Shown one piece after another: positions 10,536 through 22,191 of a DNA stretch of 64,000 bases (position 1 is the stretch's first letter; each line of letters starts with the position of its first letter). Under the pieces are notes generated by a model that saw nothing but the letters and a program-made list of their open reading frames with translations, searched no databases and was not told the DNA's origin. The stretch covers positions 30,256,001 through 30,320,000 of the forward strand of contig NC_088340.1 of the NCBI RefSeq assembly GCF_036884655.1. Direction: 5' to 3'. The translations under genes and the position numbers were made by a program. The DNA comes from Musa acuminata AAA Group (lineage: Eukaryota; Streptophyta; Magnoliopsida; Zingiberales; Musaceae).

Positions 10536-12095
10536 AAACTCACACCATCCCAAGCTAGGAGCAAGAGATGGTATCTTAATAGTGGATGCTCAAGGCATAT
10601 GACCGGAGATCCATCTCAATTCTCTAAGCTCTCTAGCATAGATGAAGGCTATGTTACCTTCGGAGACAACAACAAGGGTAAAATCATTGGCAAAGGAACC
10701 ATAGGTAACAAATCCAACTTTTTTATTGAAGATGTCTTGTTAGTTGATGGTTTAAAACATAACCTCTTGAGCATTAGTCAATTATGTGATAAAGGATACA
10801 TTGTCAAATTCGAATCCAATGCTTGTATTATTGAAAAACCCCATAAAAACATGTCTATGATTGCATTAAAACAAAATAACGTATACACTATTGACATCAA
10901 TGACTTATGTAATGAAATGTGTTTTTCAGTTTTAAATGAAGATGCTTGGCTATGGCATAGAAGATTAGATCATGCTAGCATGAAACTAATCACTCAAATA
11001 TCATCTAAAGAACTTGTAAGAGGAATTCCTCATATCAAGTTCATCAAAGATAATGTATGTGATGCTTGCCAATTAGGTAAACAGATTAAGGGTAGTTTCA
11101 AGACTAAAAATCAAATAAGCACCTCTAGGCCCTTACAATTGATCCATATGGACTTGTTTGGACCAATCTCTTCATCAAGTCTAGGAGGTAGCAAATATGC
11201 CTTTGTCATTGTTGATGACTATAGCAGATATACATGGACCTACTTCTTAAAACAAAAAAATGAATGCTTTAGATATTTTACCAAGTTCTGTAAACTTGTT
11301 CAAAATGAGAAAGGTTCTATGATTTCGTCAATAAGAAGCGATCATGGTGGAGAATTTCAAAACCACGATTTCCAAGAATTCTATGAACTCAATGGATATA
11401 ACCATAATTTCTCTACTCCAAGAAATCCTCAACAAAATGGGGTAGTAGAAAGAAAAAATCGAAATCTACAAGAAATGGCAAGAACCATGTTGAATGAACA
11501 CAGCCTACCCAAATACTTTTGGGCCGAAGCCGTAAACACTGCATGCTATATTTTGAATAGAGTACTAGTAAGACCCTTACTCACCAAAACTCCTTATGAG
11601 TTATGGAATAACAAAAAACCCAATGTTTTATATTTTAAAGTCTTTGGGTGTAAGTGTTTTATCTTAAATGAAAAGGATAACTTAGGAAAATTTGATGCTA
11701 AATCCGATGAAGGAATCTTTCTTGGTTATTCTTCGGTTTCTAAAGCTTTTCGTATCTTCAATAAAAGAACCTTAATTATTGAAGAATCCATTCATGTTGT
11801 TTTTAATGAGATTTCCAAAATTAAGAAAAATGATCTTGATGATGATGTTAATTTTGATTCCTTAAACTTAAATGAAACCCCTTCTCCAACTAGCAACTTG
11901 AATGCATCCACTTCCGAAACATCCGTACCCAAGGATTGGAAGTATGTAGATGCTCATCCTAAGGAGCTAATATTAGGAGACACATCAAAAGGGGTTCAAA
12001 CACGATCTTCTTTTACAAATTTTTGTGCCAACGCCGCCTTTCTCTCCCAAATTGAACCCAAATGCATTGATGAAGCCATGAAAGATGATTCATGA
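10536..12095 (+). pseudogene. pol: Element A pol, protease and integrase part
   Basis: Same frame as gag, directly after its UAG, with no ATG of its own until 10599, so expression would need stop-codon readthrough. The protease site reads WYLNSGCSRHMTG, with the catalytic Asp of the D-S-G motif changed to Asn (codon 10578-10580). Next comes the GAG-pre-integrase HHCC zinc finger (WHRRLDH ... CDACQLGK). The integrase core shows its acidic residues in IHMDLFGP, RSDHGGEF and GVVERKN. The piece ends at a UGA (12093-12095) where related copies have Trp (DDSW). Otherwise intact. Confidence 0.93.
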
Positions 12096-13586
12096 ATTAT
12101 CGCAATGCAAGATGAATTGAATCAGTTTGAGAGAAATGAGGTGTGGACGCTTGTTCCTAGGCCAAATGACCATTTAGTAATTGGTACTAAATGGGTGTTT
12201 AGAAACAAGCAAGATGAAAATGGTATCGTGGTTAGAAACAAGGCTAGATTAGTGGCCAAAGGTTTCAACCAAGAAGAAGGTATCGATTACGAAGAAACAT
12301 TCGCACCTGTGGCTCGATTGGAAGCCATAAGGATGCTCCTTGCCTACGCTAGTAGTAATAATTTTAAGTTATTTCAAATGGATGTTAAAAGCGCTTTTTT
12401 AAATGGCTTTATTTCCGAAGAAGTTTATGTTGAACAACCTCCTGGATTTGAAAATAATAGCCTCCCTAATCATGTGTTCAGATTAACTAAAGCTCTCTAT
12501 GGTTTAAAACAAGCCCCAAGAGCTTGGTATGAGAGACTTAGTTCTTTTCTTATCAAAAATACCTTCACAAAAGGCAAGGTTGATACTACATTATTTATCA
12601 AGAATTTTGAAAATAATTTTCTTATTGTTCAGATTTATGTTGATGATATTATCTTTGGCTCTACAAATGAATCTCTTTGTGAATCTTTTGCTAAAACTAT
12701 GAGTCTTGAATTCGAAATGAGCTTAATGGGAGAATTAACATTCTTCTTAGGTTTACAAATCAAAAAACTAAGCAATGGCATCTTTATTAGTCAAACTAAA
12801 TATGCCATGAGTGTATTAAAAAGGTTCAATATGAACAACTCAAAGGCTAGTAACACTCCTATGAGCACCTCCACTAAGTTAGAAATTGATGAAAGTGGAG
12901 AAAGCTTTGATCAAAAAACTTATAGGGGTATGATAGGAAGTTTACTTTACCTCACTGCAACCAGACCAGACATCATGTTCAGTGTAGGACTTTGTGCTAG
13001 ATTTCAATCAAACCCTAAGATATCTCATCTCAAAGCAGTTAAAAGAATATTTAGATATCTTAATGGCACCACAAATCTAGGATTATGGTACCCAAAATCA
13101 GAGAATTTTGAGTTAATTGCTTATGCTGATGCAGACTTTGCTGGTTGTAGATTAGATAGAAAAAGCACATTAGGATCATGTCAATTCTTAGGACATGCCC
13201 TTGTTTCCTGGTCATCAAAGAAACAAAACTCGGTTGCACTATCAACAACCGAAGCTGAATATATTGCAGCAAGTGCATGCTGTGCACAAGTTGTATGGAT
13301 GAAAAACACTTTAGAAGATTACAAAGTTAATCTTAAAGATATTCCCATTAAATGTGATAACACGAGTGCAATTTGCTTAACCAAGAATCCAATACAGCAT
13401 TCAAGAACAAAACATATTGATATTAGACATCACTTTATACGAGATCATGTCACTAATCATGATGTAACCATAGAATTCATTGACACTAAACATCAACTAG
13501 CTGACATTTTTACAAAACCTCTAAGTGAAGAACAATTTGATTTCATAAGAAGAGAATTAGGAATGTTGATATGTCCGAATAGATAA
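12096..13586 (+). pseudogene. pol: Element A pol, reverse transcriptase and RNase H part
   Basis: Continues in frame after the single UGA. Residues resemble a complete Ty1/copia reverse transcriptase: [45 protein letters not shown] and the catalytic YVDD at 12636-12647. RNase H follows (YADADFAG near 13120, TEAEYIAA). The protein ends [12 protein letters not shown] ... [10 protein letters not shown] at 13586. No frameshift is seen in about 490 codons. With one nonsense codon upstream it is unlikely to be made as a polyprotein, but the enzyme domains themselves look sound. Confidence 0.93.
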
Positions 13587-14352
13587 ACTTGCTAAAATTA
13601 TTTTTCGAACTATATTGCATCACTTGATTGCCATGTTTCTATGTGAAAATCTGCAACAAAATCTTGTCCGAATGCATCTTATTTATTCGAATGCTATAAA
13701 ACAGATTTTCTCGTACACTTTCATGAATAAATTTGATGAAGTGATATGTATGTACTCCAAAATTCCTCTATAAACTTTTAAAGCAATCTTTATAAAGGGG
13801 GAAGAAGTTTTTTAAAGCAATCTACGAAAAATTCCTCTATAAGCTTGCTAATATTTATTTTCCTGGTATCATAATTACTATGCTTTTTGTTGATGACAAA
13901 GGGGGAGAAATATATGAATTGATAAACACTGCTATGATTATGCCATCCTTGCATCATCAAGAAATATATGAACATATGAACATGTGCTGAAGTTTGCATT
14001 ATGCCCTAAATTGATCATGTGAAGAAAATGCAAAACTTGCTAGAATACTTCAAATGTGTGCATCATGTAATAGTGTTTCACAGCATTATATGATAATGTT
14101 TAAACTACATGATGAATAGTTATAAACACAATCATACAAACTTGTTGATGTATGTCAAGCCTTGACATCATCTTTGAAGAGATACATCATGATGAGTATC
14201 ATGATGGGAGTATTGATCTAACTTATCAATACGTCACTTGAATTCTTAGGTCTTGAATTCAAGATTGACTTATCTCAACTATGGCATATAGACAGGGGGA
14301 GTTAAGGATAACTCAATTATCAATTGATTGTCATCATCAAAAAGGGGGAGAT
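13587..14352 (+). other. 3' untranslated region and polypurine tracts of element A
   Basis: AT-rich and without a gene. It holds three purine-rich blocks on the element strand: at 13881-13910 (GATGACAAAGGGGGAGAAAT), at 14291-14304 (CAGGGGGAGTTAAG), and at 14339-14351 (AAAAAGGGGGAGA) directly against the 3' LTR. The last is the probable true plus-strand primer. Confidence 0.8.
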
Positions 14353-16295
14353 TATTGAATCTCGGATTTTGATGAAGAAGTCAATTGTCATTTGTTGTCT
14401 AATCTATGTGTTGAGATAAGTGTGCAGGATTATCTACGATGAAAGTTAGACAAGCAGCAGGAGTTGCGCCGGAGTCAAGTTCATGATCACATTGGAAGTT
14501 CGAGAGTTCGACGGAAGTTCGGACGGTCGTCGGAGGTTCTGCGAGAACAGATCCGAGAAGTCCAGAAGCTTGCCAAGCGAAGCTCGTCGGAACTTGCCAA
14601 GTGGATCGTCGCAAAGTCCAGGAGTTTGCCGGAAGTCCGCAGGAGCATCACCGAGGGTTCATCGGATGATCGACGGAAGTTCGCCGGAAACTCGCCGGAA
14701 GAAGCGATTGACGCACCGAAGCAAAGCTGCAGAAATTGTCTTAGATTTAATCGTAGTTAGCACGTTGATTAAGTTGAAAATGGGAGGTGATCCCTTTGGC
14801 TTAATCTTGGGGCAATTGGGCCCCTGAAAGACTGAAATTGGGCCGAATGGAACTAACCATTCGGACCCTAATTGCACCAGGAGGTGCAACCGCCTAGGCC
14901 AGGAGGTGGCACCGCCTGGGCTAAGCCTCCCAGCGAGACTGGGCGGTGCAACCTCCCCAGCCGGGAGGTGGCACCGCCTGAGCTCAGTCTTCGAGCAAGA
15001 TTGGGCGGTGCAACCTCCCTGACAGAGAGGTGGCACCGCCTGAGCTCAGTCTTCGAGCAAGACTGGGCGGTGCAACCTCCCTGACAGAGAGGTGGCACCG
15101 CCTGAGCTTGGTCTTCGAGCTCTGCCAGGCGGTGCAACCTCTCCAGTCAAGAGGTGCAACCGCCTGATCCCGGAATTCCGGGATTTGATCGTTTTGAGCT
15201 CGAAATTTGAATTGGGTTGGGGCCTATAAATACCCCACCCATTCAGCACTGAAAAGATACAGACCTACACCGAAATCTTGATCTTTTCTGTGATTCTAAG
15301 AGCTCAAAAGTGTTGTAAAGCCTTTAAGTCTCCTCCTTCTGTTCTTCAAGTTCTTGAGTTGTAAAGTGAGGAGAGAAAGGTCTGTAAAGGTTGTCTCCTG
15401 AGCCTGTCAAAAGGAGAGAAACTGTAAAAGGGCAGTTGGCCTTCGCCTATTGAAGGAAGGCCCCTAGTTGACGTCGGTGACCTCGTCGGTGGAGGAAGCC
15501 AAAAGTGGAGTAGGTCAAGATTGACCGAACCACTCTAAATCTCTGGTTTGCGTTTATTTTGAGCACTTTATCATTACTGCAAACCTCCTTCATAACTACT
15601 GCTTTCTGCGCTTCTACGAACAAGTTCTAAGTGCTGTTCTTTCAGAATCTGCATTCAGACGTAAATCGGTGTTTTCGTACATTACAGTTTACGTTTACGT
15701 TTTGATTCTGCAAAACTGTCTTCTGCATCTTCACGAACAAGTTTCTAAGTGCTGATCTTTCCAAATCTGTTTTCAGACGTAAACCAGTGTTTTCATGCGA
15801 TATTTACATTGTAGTTTACGTTTACGCCTTGATTCTGCAAAACTGTCTTCTGCGCTTTTACGAACGAGTTTCTAAGTTCAGATCCATTTGAAACTGCGTC
15901 TAGACGTAAAATTGCGTTTAGACGTAAAACTGTCCAAACTGTGTTTAGACGTTTTAGACATAATCTGAGTTTAGACGTAAATCTGCGTTTAGACATAAAA
16001 CTACGTTTTAGACGTAAACTGAGTTTGGACGTAAATCTGCGTTTAGACGTAAATTTGCGTTTAAACGTAAATCTGCGTTTAGACGTAAAACTGCATTTAG
16101 ACGTAAACTGCATTTAAACGTAAATTGTGTTTAGACGTAAACTACGTTTAGACATAAACTGCACTGAATATCTTAGAATCGGCTTTTGCTTCAAAACTGA
16201 TTTTTATCGAACGAATGCAGCTTTTGTTTTTAATCGCTAAAAGATTTCCGCTGCACTAATTCACCCCCCCCCTCTTAGTGCTCTCGATCCTAACA
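14353..16295 (+). repeat. 3' LTR of element A
   Basis: 1,943 bp, matching the 5' LTR. It begins TATTGAATCTCG (the G of the terminal TG mutated to A) and ends TAACA at 16295. The hairpin repeats have the same 62-bp spacing (starts 14943, 15005, 15067, 15129), and the TATA box is at 15225-15232. It lacks two 18-bp units and three C compared with the 5' LTR. Confidence 0.97.
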
Positions 16296-16300
16296 AAGTC
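16296..16300 (+). other. Right target-site duplication of element A (AAGTC)
   Basis: Exact copy of 6914-6918, directly after the LTR terminus TAACA. The DNA of element G resumes here. Confidence 0.97.
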
Positions 16301-16573
16301 TACCCTCATGCATGGCTGAAGCATGTCCTAGGGCTATCCCTCCTTCTTTAGATGCCTCTCTAAACTCTCTCCTTATTGAAATTTGGTTGGACTCGGTAGT
16401 TGTCCAATTCTGAATTTTGCAAATAAAGCACGCAATTTGTCCTCCAAGCACGATTCAAGCCGCGATTCAATCCGAGATTCCAATGCTTCAAATTTAGCAT
16501 TAATTGGATCTTGAGAAGCCATAGAATATGCATGTAGATCAAAGATGTCCCTGTATTGATGGGTTAATCGCAT
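16296..16573 (-). pseudogene. Element G gag, N-terminal part
   Basis: On the minus strand this reads as the start of a gypsy Gag. A 66-codon piece (16373-16573) carries ALESRIESRLESCLEDKLRAL, an amphipathic, probably coiled-coil segment typical of the region before the capsid domain. The reading then continues in another frame to codons ending at the AAGTC junction, where it joins the DFPRWEEGD block at 6918. A stop or frameshift lies near 16370. The start at 16573 is the first good ATG; the exact native start is uncertain. Confidence 0.75.
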
Positions 16574-17119
16574 GGGGTGGTGGAAGGTTCGGAAAAATTG
16601 AGGATCATAGAAAGGTACTGCAATAGATTTTTACGTCTAAAGTGTAGCAATTTGGATGTAAAAGATTACTAGTTTATATTGAGAATTTTTTTATGAAACC
16701 AAAGGGAAATCCCCTATTAGGAAGTGTCAAAGCTGTTAAAAAAATTTCGTAGAGATTTAGATAGAAAAAATATAATAGCAAGATCAAATAAACTGTGCTA
16801 TGCGGCTGAAATTTTGTAGTGCATCTTTCGTCGTAGAGATGAAAATTTTGTGATGAAAAGTTTATGCAGCAATATGGGAACAATTTTTTTTTAGATTTTT
16901 GAATAATGATAACTAAATTGCAGTAGTAGTAAGGTAGGAAACCAAAACCTGTTGTAATTCATAGGGAGATCAAAAGATGATCCGTGATGGTTGAGATGAT
17001 GGTAGAATTTGGCGATGATATTTTAAGCAATTGTGGGAATTGCTTTAGGCGGTTGTGGAGGGCTGATGGATGGATGTGGAAGAGCAGTGTGATGTCAAGA
17101 ACACTACGCTGATACCAAG
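16574..17119 (-). other. Leader and primer site of element G
   Basis: Between gag and the 5' LTR on the minus strand; no gene. At 17106-17117 the element strand reads TGGTATCAGCGT, matching the initiator-Met tRNA end for nine bases. This is the primer site, two bases from the LTR. Codon-poor AT-rich DNA fills the rest. Confidence 0.7.
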
Positions 17120-17473
17120 TGTTAGAACCCTTGAAGTTTCTAAGCTTGGGGTTGATCTCTTTATGGGATTAGTCTCTTTGGAACTCTATAGGGGTTCCTT
17201 CCTCTAGGTTGCTTTTCAAAGGCTACTAAAAGGATTGATTTATTCATTGAGAAAAGATGATGAATACATGACTATTTATAGGGCTTCTAAACCCCAACTC
17301 CTAATAAGACTCCTACTTAAGACTCCTACTTCTAACTAACTCCTAATAGGACTCCTACTCAAGACTCCTACTTCTAATAAACTCATAATGCTTCTCCAAG
17401 AAGCAACCTTAAAACTAATCCTAACCTTGGCCGACCTCTTCACCTCTTTAATAGGGATTGGCTAGGTAGGTTT
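17120..17473 (-). repeat. 5' LTR of element G, inner part
   Basis: Starts TGTTAGAACCC next to the primer site and matches 2402-2816. A TATTTATA box lies at 17273-17280. It is interrupted at GGTTT (17469-17473); the remaining 58 bp of this LTR are found at 50926-50981, more than 33 kb away. Confidence 0.9.
17469..17473 (+). other. Left target-site duplication of array T (GGTTT)
   Basis: GGTTT precedes the first LTR of the array and recurs at 50921-50925 after the fifth LTR. The gypsy LTR sequence GTAGGTTTTACAT is restored when the two flanks are joined at one copy. Confidence 0.93.
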
Positions 17474-19422
17474 TGTTAGGATCACGAGCACTAAGAGGGG
17501 GGGTGAATTAGTGCAGTGGAAAACCTTCTGCGATTGAAATCGAAAAACTGCGTTCGTTCGATAGAAGTGATTTTGGTAAGAAATCCGATTCGTAAATCAC
17601 TTCAACTTTTGACTAGGAAAGATGCAGCAAAGATATGAACGCAGTTTGCAGTTATGATGGAAATCAGAATATAAGTGCAAACTGAAATACGACGTTCGTA
17701 CGATAAAAGCGATTTGCGTCTTAAACCCCGATTCGGAAAGCACTGAACTTTGAAACACGTTCGTAAAAACACAGAAGGCAGTAAGCTATTGAGGAGGTTT
17801 GCAGTAAAGATAAGATGCTCAAAGTAAATGCAAACCGAGATTTAGAGTGGTTCGGTCAATCTTGACCTACTCCACTTTTGGCTTCCTCCACCGACGAGGT
17901 CACCGACGTCAACTAGAGGCCTTCCGTCAATAGGCGAAGGCCAACCACCCTTTTACAGTTTCACTCCTTTTGACGGGCTTAGGAGACAACCCTTACAGAA
18001 TTTTCTCTCATCTCTTTACAACTCAGAACTTGGAAGAAAAGAGCGAGAAGAACTTTTGGCCTTTACAACAATTTTGAGCTCTAAGAATCACAAAAAAAGA
18101 TCAAGATTTCGGTGTTGTTCTTTGCTATTTCAGTGCTGAATGGGTGGGGTATTTATAGGCCCCAACCCAGTTCAAATTTGGAGCTCAAAACTGTCAATTC
18201 CCAGAATTCCGGGATCAGGCGGTTGCACCTCCTGACTGGAGCGATTGCACCGCTTGGCAGAGCTCGAAGACTGAGCCTCTGGGTGGTGCCACCTCCTTTC
18301 AGGGGGGGTAGCACCTCCTGCCAGAGCTCAAAGACTGAGCTCAGGCGGTTGCACCTCCTGACTGAGGCGGTTGCATCGCCTGTTAGAGCTCGAAGACCGA
18401 GCTCAGGCGGTGCCACCTCTTGTCAGGGGAGGTTGCACTGCCCAGTCTCGCTCGGAGACTGAGCCTAGGCGGTGCTACCTCCTGGCTGGGGCGGTTGCAC
18501 CGCCCAGTCTCGCTCGGAGACTTAGCCTAGGCAGTGCTACCTCCTGGCTTGGGCGGTTGCGCCTCCTGCCAGAAATCAGGGTCCGAATGGGTTGATCCAT
18601 TCGGCCCAATTTGGGTTTTTCAAGGGCCCAATTGCCCCAAGATTAAGATAATGGTATCACCTCCCATTTCCAACTTAATCATTATGCTAACTACAATTTT
18701 TCATAAGACATTTACTGCAACTTGCTCCGGTGCGTCAATCGCTTCTTCCGGCGAGCTTCCGACGAACTTCCGTCGATCATCCGATGAACCCTCGGTGATG
18801 CTACTGCGGACTTCCGGCAAACTCCTGGACTTGCGACGATCCACTTGGCGAGATCCGACGAGCTTCTTTGGCAAGCTCATGGACTTCTCGGATTTGTTCC
18901 CGCAGAACCTCCGACGACTGTCCGAACTTCCGTTGAACTCTCGAACTCCCAACATGATCATTGTCTTGACTCCGGCGCAACTCCCGCTGCATGTCTTTCT
19001 TCCATCGTAGTTAATCCTGCACACTTAAAACAAAACTTCGATCGAGACAATTAATCCTAAGCAATTAACCAAGTTTTTTGGCATGTCATTGGTCCCTCGA
19101 CGCTTCGTCTGATTCTTCGGCGCATCGTCCTCTCCTGCAGCCGATTGCCCAATCGGCCAGTTGACTCCGCAACTCCGATATCCTTGGCACAATACCTGCT
19201 CTTCTTGGCCCGATGCCCGAGTCCACAGCCCGAAGCCTTCTGTCGATACGTCGACCGATCCACCGGCCCGACGTCCAATCTTCTGACATGTTCCTCCGGC
19301 ACAACATGATTTTCCTGCTGTAATTGTCTAATCTTGATCGAAGCATTATGCGTCACTCAAAACGCAGATTAAATCATAAACATATATCAAGTAGTTTCAT
19401 CATCAAAATACGAGATTCAACA
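17474..19422 (-). repeat. Array T LTR1 (3' outermost)
   Basis: 1,949 bp from TGTTAGGATC to CGAGATTCAACA. On the element strand it holds a GC-rich segment of about 330 bp near the U3 start (19030-19362), CTTCCGGCGA-type CpG units (18720-18950), hairpin repeats based on GGCGGTTGCACCTCC (18219-18580), a TATA box at 18150-18157 and a run of seven C near the end. The 18-bp repeats of element A are absent. Confidence 0.95.
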
Positions 19423-22080
19423 ATCTCCCCCTTTTTGATGATGACAACCACTTGATGACGGAGTTAAACTTAACTCCCAGAGTTTAAACAAACTCCCCCT
19501 ATCAATATGCCATATTGATAGAATCTTGAATTCAAACTGAATTCAAGTCATTACAATATTCATCATGAATACTTGCAACACGTCATCATGAACTTATGCA
19601 TAAACTTATGCATAACATATCATGTCATCAACATACTTCTCTCCCTTTGTCATCAACAAAAAGGAGAAGTACCACAATCAAGTGTTTGTGATATTGGTTC
19701 AACTCATTGTCTGAAAATCATAATATCAAGTTTTATCAACATGCAAGTTTGCTATTATCAAATATCAACATGTAAAATTACGATGTAAGCTTTTGATATC
19801 ATAACTCAAACATTTCAAGTGTTTATCAATTGTATCATTTCATCACATGGTAAGATATCAACGCGTAAAATTACGATACAAGTTCCTGACATCTTAACAC
19901 ATGATGCAGACATGGCATAATGCAAATTTGGCAATCATAGCATCAGTGTTCATAGTATCAATTCATATATTTCTCCCCCTTTGTCGTCAACAAAAAGGAG
20001 AACGATATAAGCAAATTTTAAATATAAGTACGATGCCATAAGCAGGTTCATGTCATTTTTCAACAAAAAGTGATAAGATACCAAATATTCAAACATTTCA
20101 AGGAAAACATGACATGGAGATAGCTTTGAAAACTTCTTCCATTTTATTTGTTATTTTCTTTTTGCATGACGGAGGAAAGTTATTTCTGAGCTTACTCGAA
20201 TAAAGTTTAAATCGATAAGATATTAAAGCATGCTTCATTTTTACAAGTATCAAGATATGTATCAAATCCTTGTACGTAAAAATGGCTTCCTTTTTCAAGA
20301 AGGAATTTATAAGCAGGAATCATTTCATCAAATCCATTTCTCAAAACAAAATATTGTTCACATGATAAGTGTATAAGAGATGTATTTGCTGATTGATTCC
20401 ATATGTCAAAAATTAATGATATGAATTAAACTTGATATGACATATGCTTATTAAGTCTGGAAGAGGATAATTCAAAAATCCAATTGTTAAGAGAATCCGA
20501 AAATGAAATTAACACTTTCATGCATTCGGACAAGGCCGTGCTATTGATTTTCAAATAAAATCATGAGGACAAAACATGCTTATTATCATGAAAATTTTTG
20601 TAACCAAAGCACATAATTTCCAACCTGTTATTAGGGCATGTAATTGTGTAAAATCATCATGGCAGTCGAGTGATTTGATCATTCAATCAAGAAAGTTCGA
20701 AAATTAATTTTAACAAGTTCAATCATTCGGACATATTTTTGCCATAGTTTTTCAAATACAATTATGAAGATAAGACATGCTTATCATCATGATAGTACGA
20801 TAGCAAGTTTACAATATACAAGCTAGCAAAAAATTTTCAACATTTTAAGACACGAAAGCTAGCAATTTTCTCTTTGAGATATGCACATTAGCAACTCTTT
20901 CTCTCCCTATGTCATTGGGAAAGAGAAGGGAAGACCCTTTATATTAATTTCTAAATCATGACAAGGGAAGGTTTCAATCTTATTTGTGCATCATTATATT
21001 TTCAAATTCGAACATGCATAATTTTAAAAACCTTATATTTCATTCATGCATGATACTGAATAAATCAATCAATATTATGAGCATATCATGCATGATATTT
21101 AAATTTTTAACTATTTATCAATATTTTGATCATGATACCAAACATTCATCATTTAGAGTATTCATGACATTAAATCAACATACATCATTTTAGTAACAAC
21201 TCATAGCATTTTAAATCATGATTTACATCATATGCAATACATCACATCATAATTAAAAAACTCAAGTATTGCATGCATCATTGCAAATCATAAATGCTTC
21301 ATATCATGATGGTATCAATGTTGTCAAATTATATCTTACCATGCATGATCATAACTTTTCATTTGTATACATCAAAATAAATTAATGAATATTTCATGTA
21401 TTCATATAATCACATAAGGAATATCAAGAAGAGTTGGTAATGAGATTTACGAATCATGGAGACAAATTATGAATATTAAGAGACATATTATGATTCTTTT
21501 TAGATAACTCAAATAGCAACTAGAAAGAATCACAGTAAGTTATTTTGATTTATACAAAGAATTCCCAAGTTATAATTCCAAGAAATCACGATTCATTTCA
21601 ATAAATTTCAATAAGAACACATCATCAAATTCTCGACATTACTTTCAAGAGATTCAAAATGGCATAGATAATTTTATTGATCTCTTGGTGAAAAAGTCAA
21701 TACGATAGAGAAAAAAAAAATTTCAAGAAAAATACTTTTCTCTTTTTAGTTGTTTTAGTTCATATGATTTTATTTCATCTATGCCAAAGTAGCATGTTTT
21801 AAAATCGAAAGTGCAAGTTTTATTACAACAAAGATCAATAAGGCACTTTCATTACCGTGAAAATCGAAAATTGCAAGATTCATCATCCATAATTATAAAA
21901 CCAATAAACATGATTTTTAAAATCTAATGCATAGAATAAAATCATGGTATCAAAACATCACTATATCATCAAGCATGATTTCATATTTTCAATCAAAATT
22001 ATTTTGTTTGTTTATCATAAAATATGTATTTTTCATGATTATTTTCAAAACTACTAGCATGATCATAAATTTTACATTTT

Positions 22081-22131
<51 letters not shown>

Positions 22132-22191
22132 AACATGTAATTTTCAAGAAAATTAATTCTATATTAAAAAGAAAATGTATTATGAAGAGCA
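19423..22191 (-). other. Array T internal region 1, non-coding 3' part
   Basis: The polypurine tract lies at 19423-19436. Further purine-tract-like blocks lie at 19636-19669 and 19969-20004, with a weaker one near 20903. Two diverged copies of a segment of about 115 bp (20492-20604 and 20689-20802) each carry the complement of GTCCGAATG, which in full elements spans the last codons of pol. The stretch 21000-22080 is very AT-rich with no gene, and 22085-22130 is an (AT)n run followed by poly-T. The part up to about 20900 resembles the 3' region of element E. Confidence 0.8.

Larger units (their letters stand above)
6919..16295 (+). mobile_element. Element A: complete Sirevirus-like Ty1/copia retrotransposon
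   Basis: This 9,377-bp element on the plus strand has two LTRs (6919-8900 and 14353-16295), a primer site, gag, pol in the copia order PR-IN-RT-RH, a polypurine tract and a perfect 5-bp target duplication. By eye the LTRs differ by only one to two percent in substitutions plus a 36-bp repeat-number difference, so the insertion is fairly young. It is younger than G, whose gag it interrupts. Its coding region carries one in-frame UAG between gag and protease, one UGA in pol and an altered protease active site. It is the least damaged potential enzyme source in the window. Confidence 0.97.

Noticed and set aside
13587..14352. Possible env-like ORF after pol in element A, as in some Sireviruses
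   Set aside because: No open frame of useful length or membrane segment exists between the pol stop and the 3' LTR.
17110..17117. tRNA gene near the TGGTATCAG words
   Set aside because: Only the primer-complementary 9-12 bases are present; no cloverleaf can be formed around any of them.
20098..22133. Small ORFs (60-70 codons) repeated in each array unit's AT-rich region
   Set aside because: They are AT-biased Ile/Lys/Phe-rich text, copied with the unit, some ending in the (AT)n tract; nothing suggests a protein.
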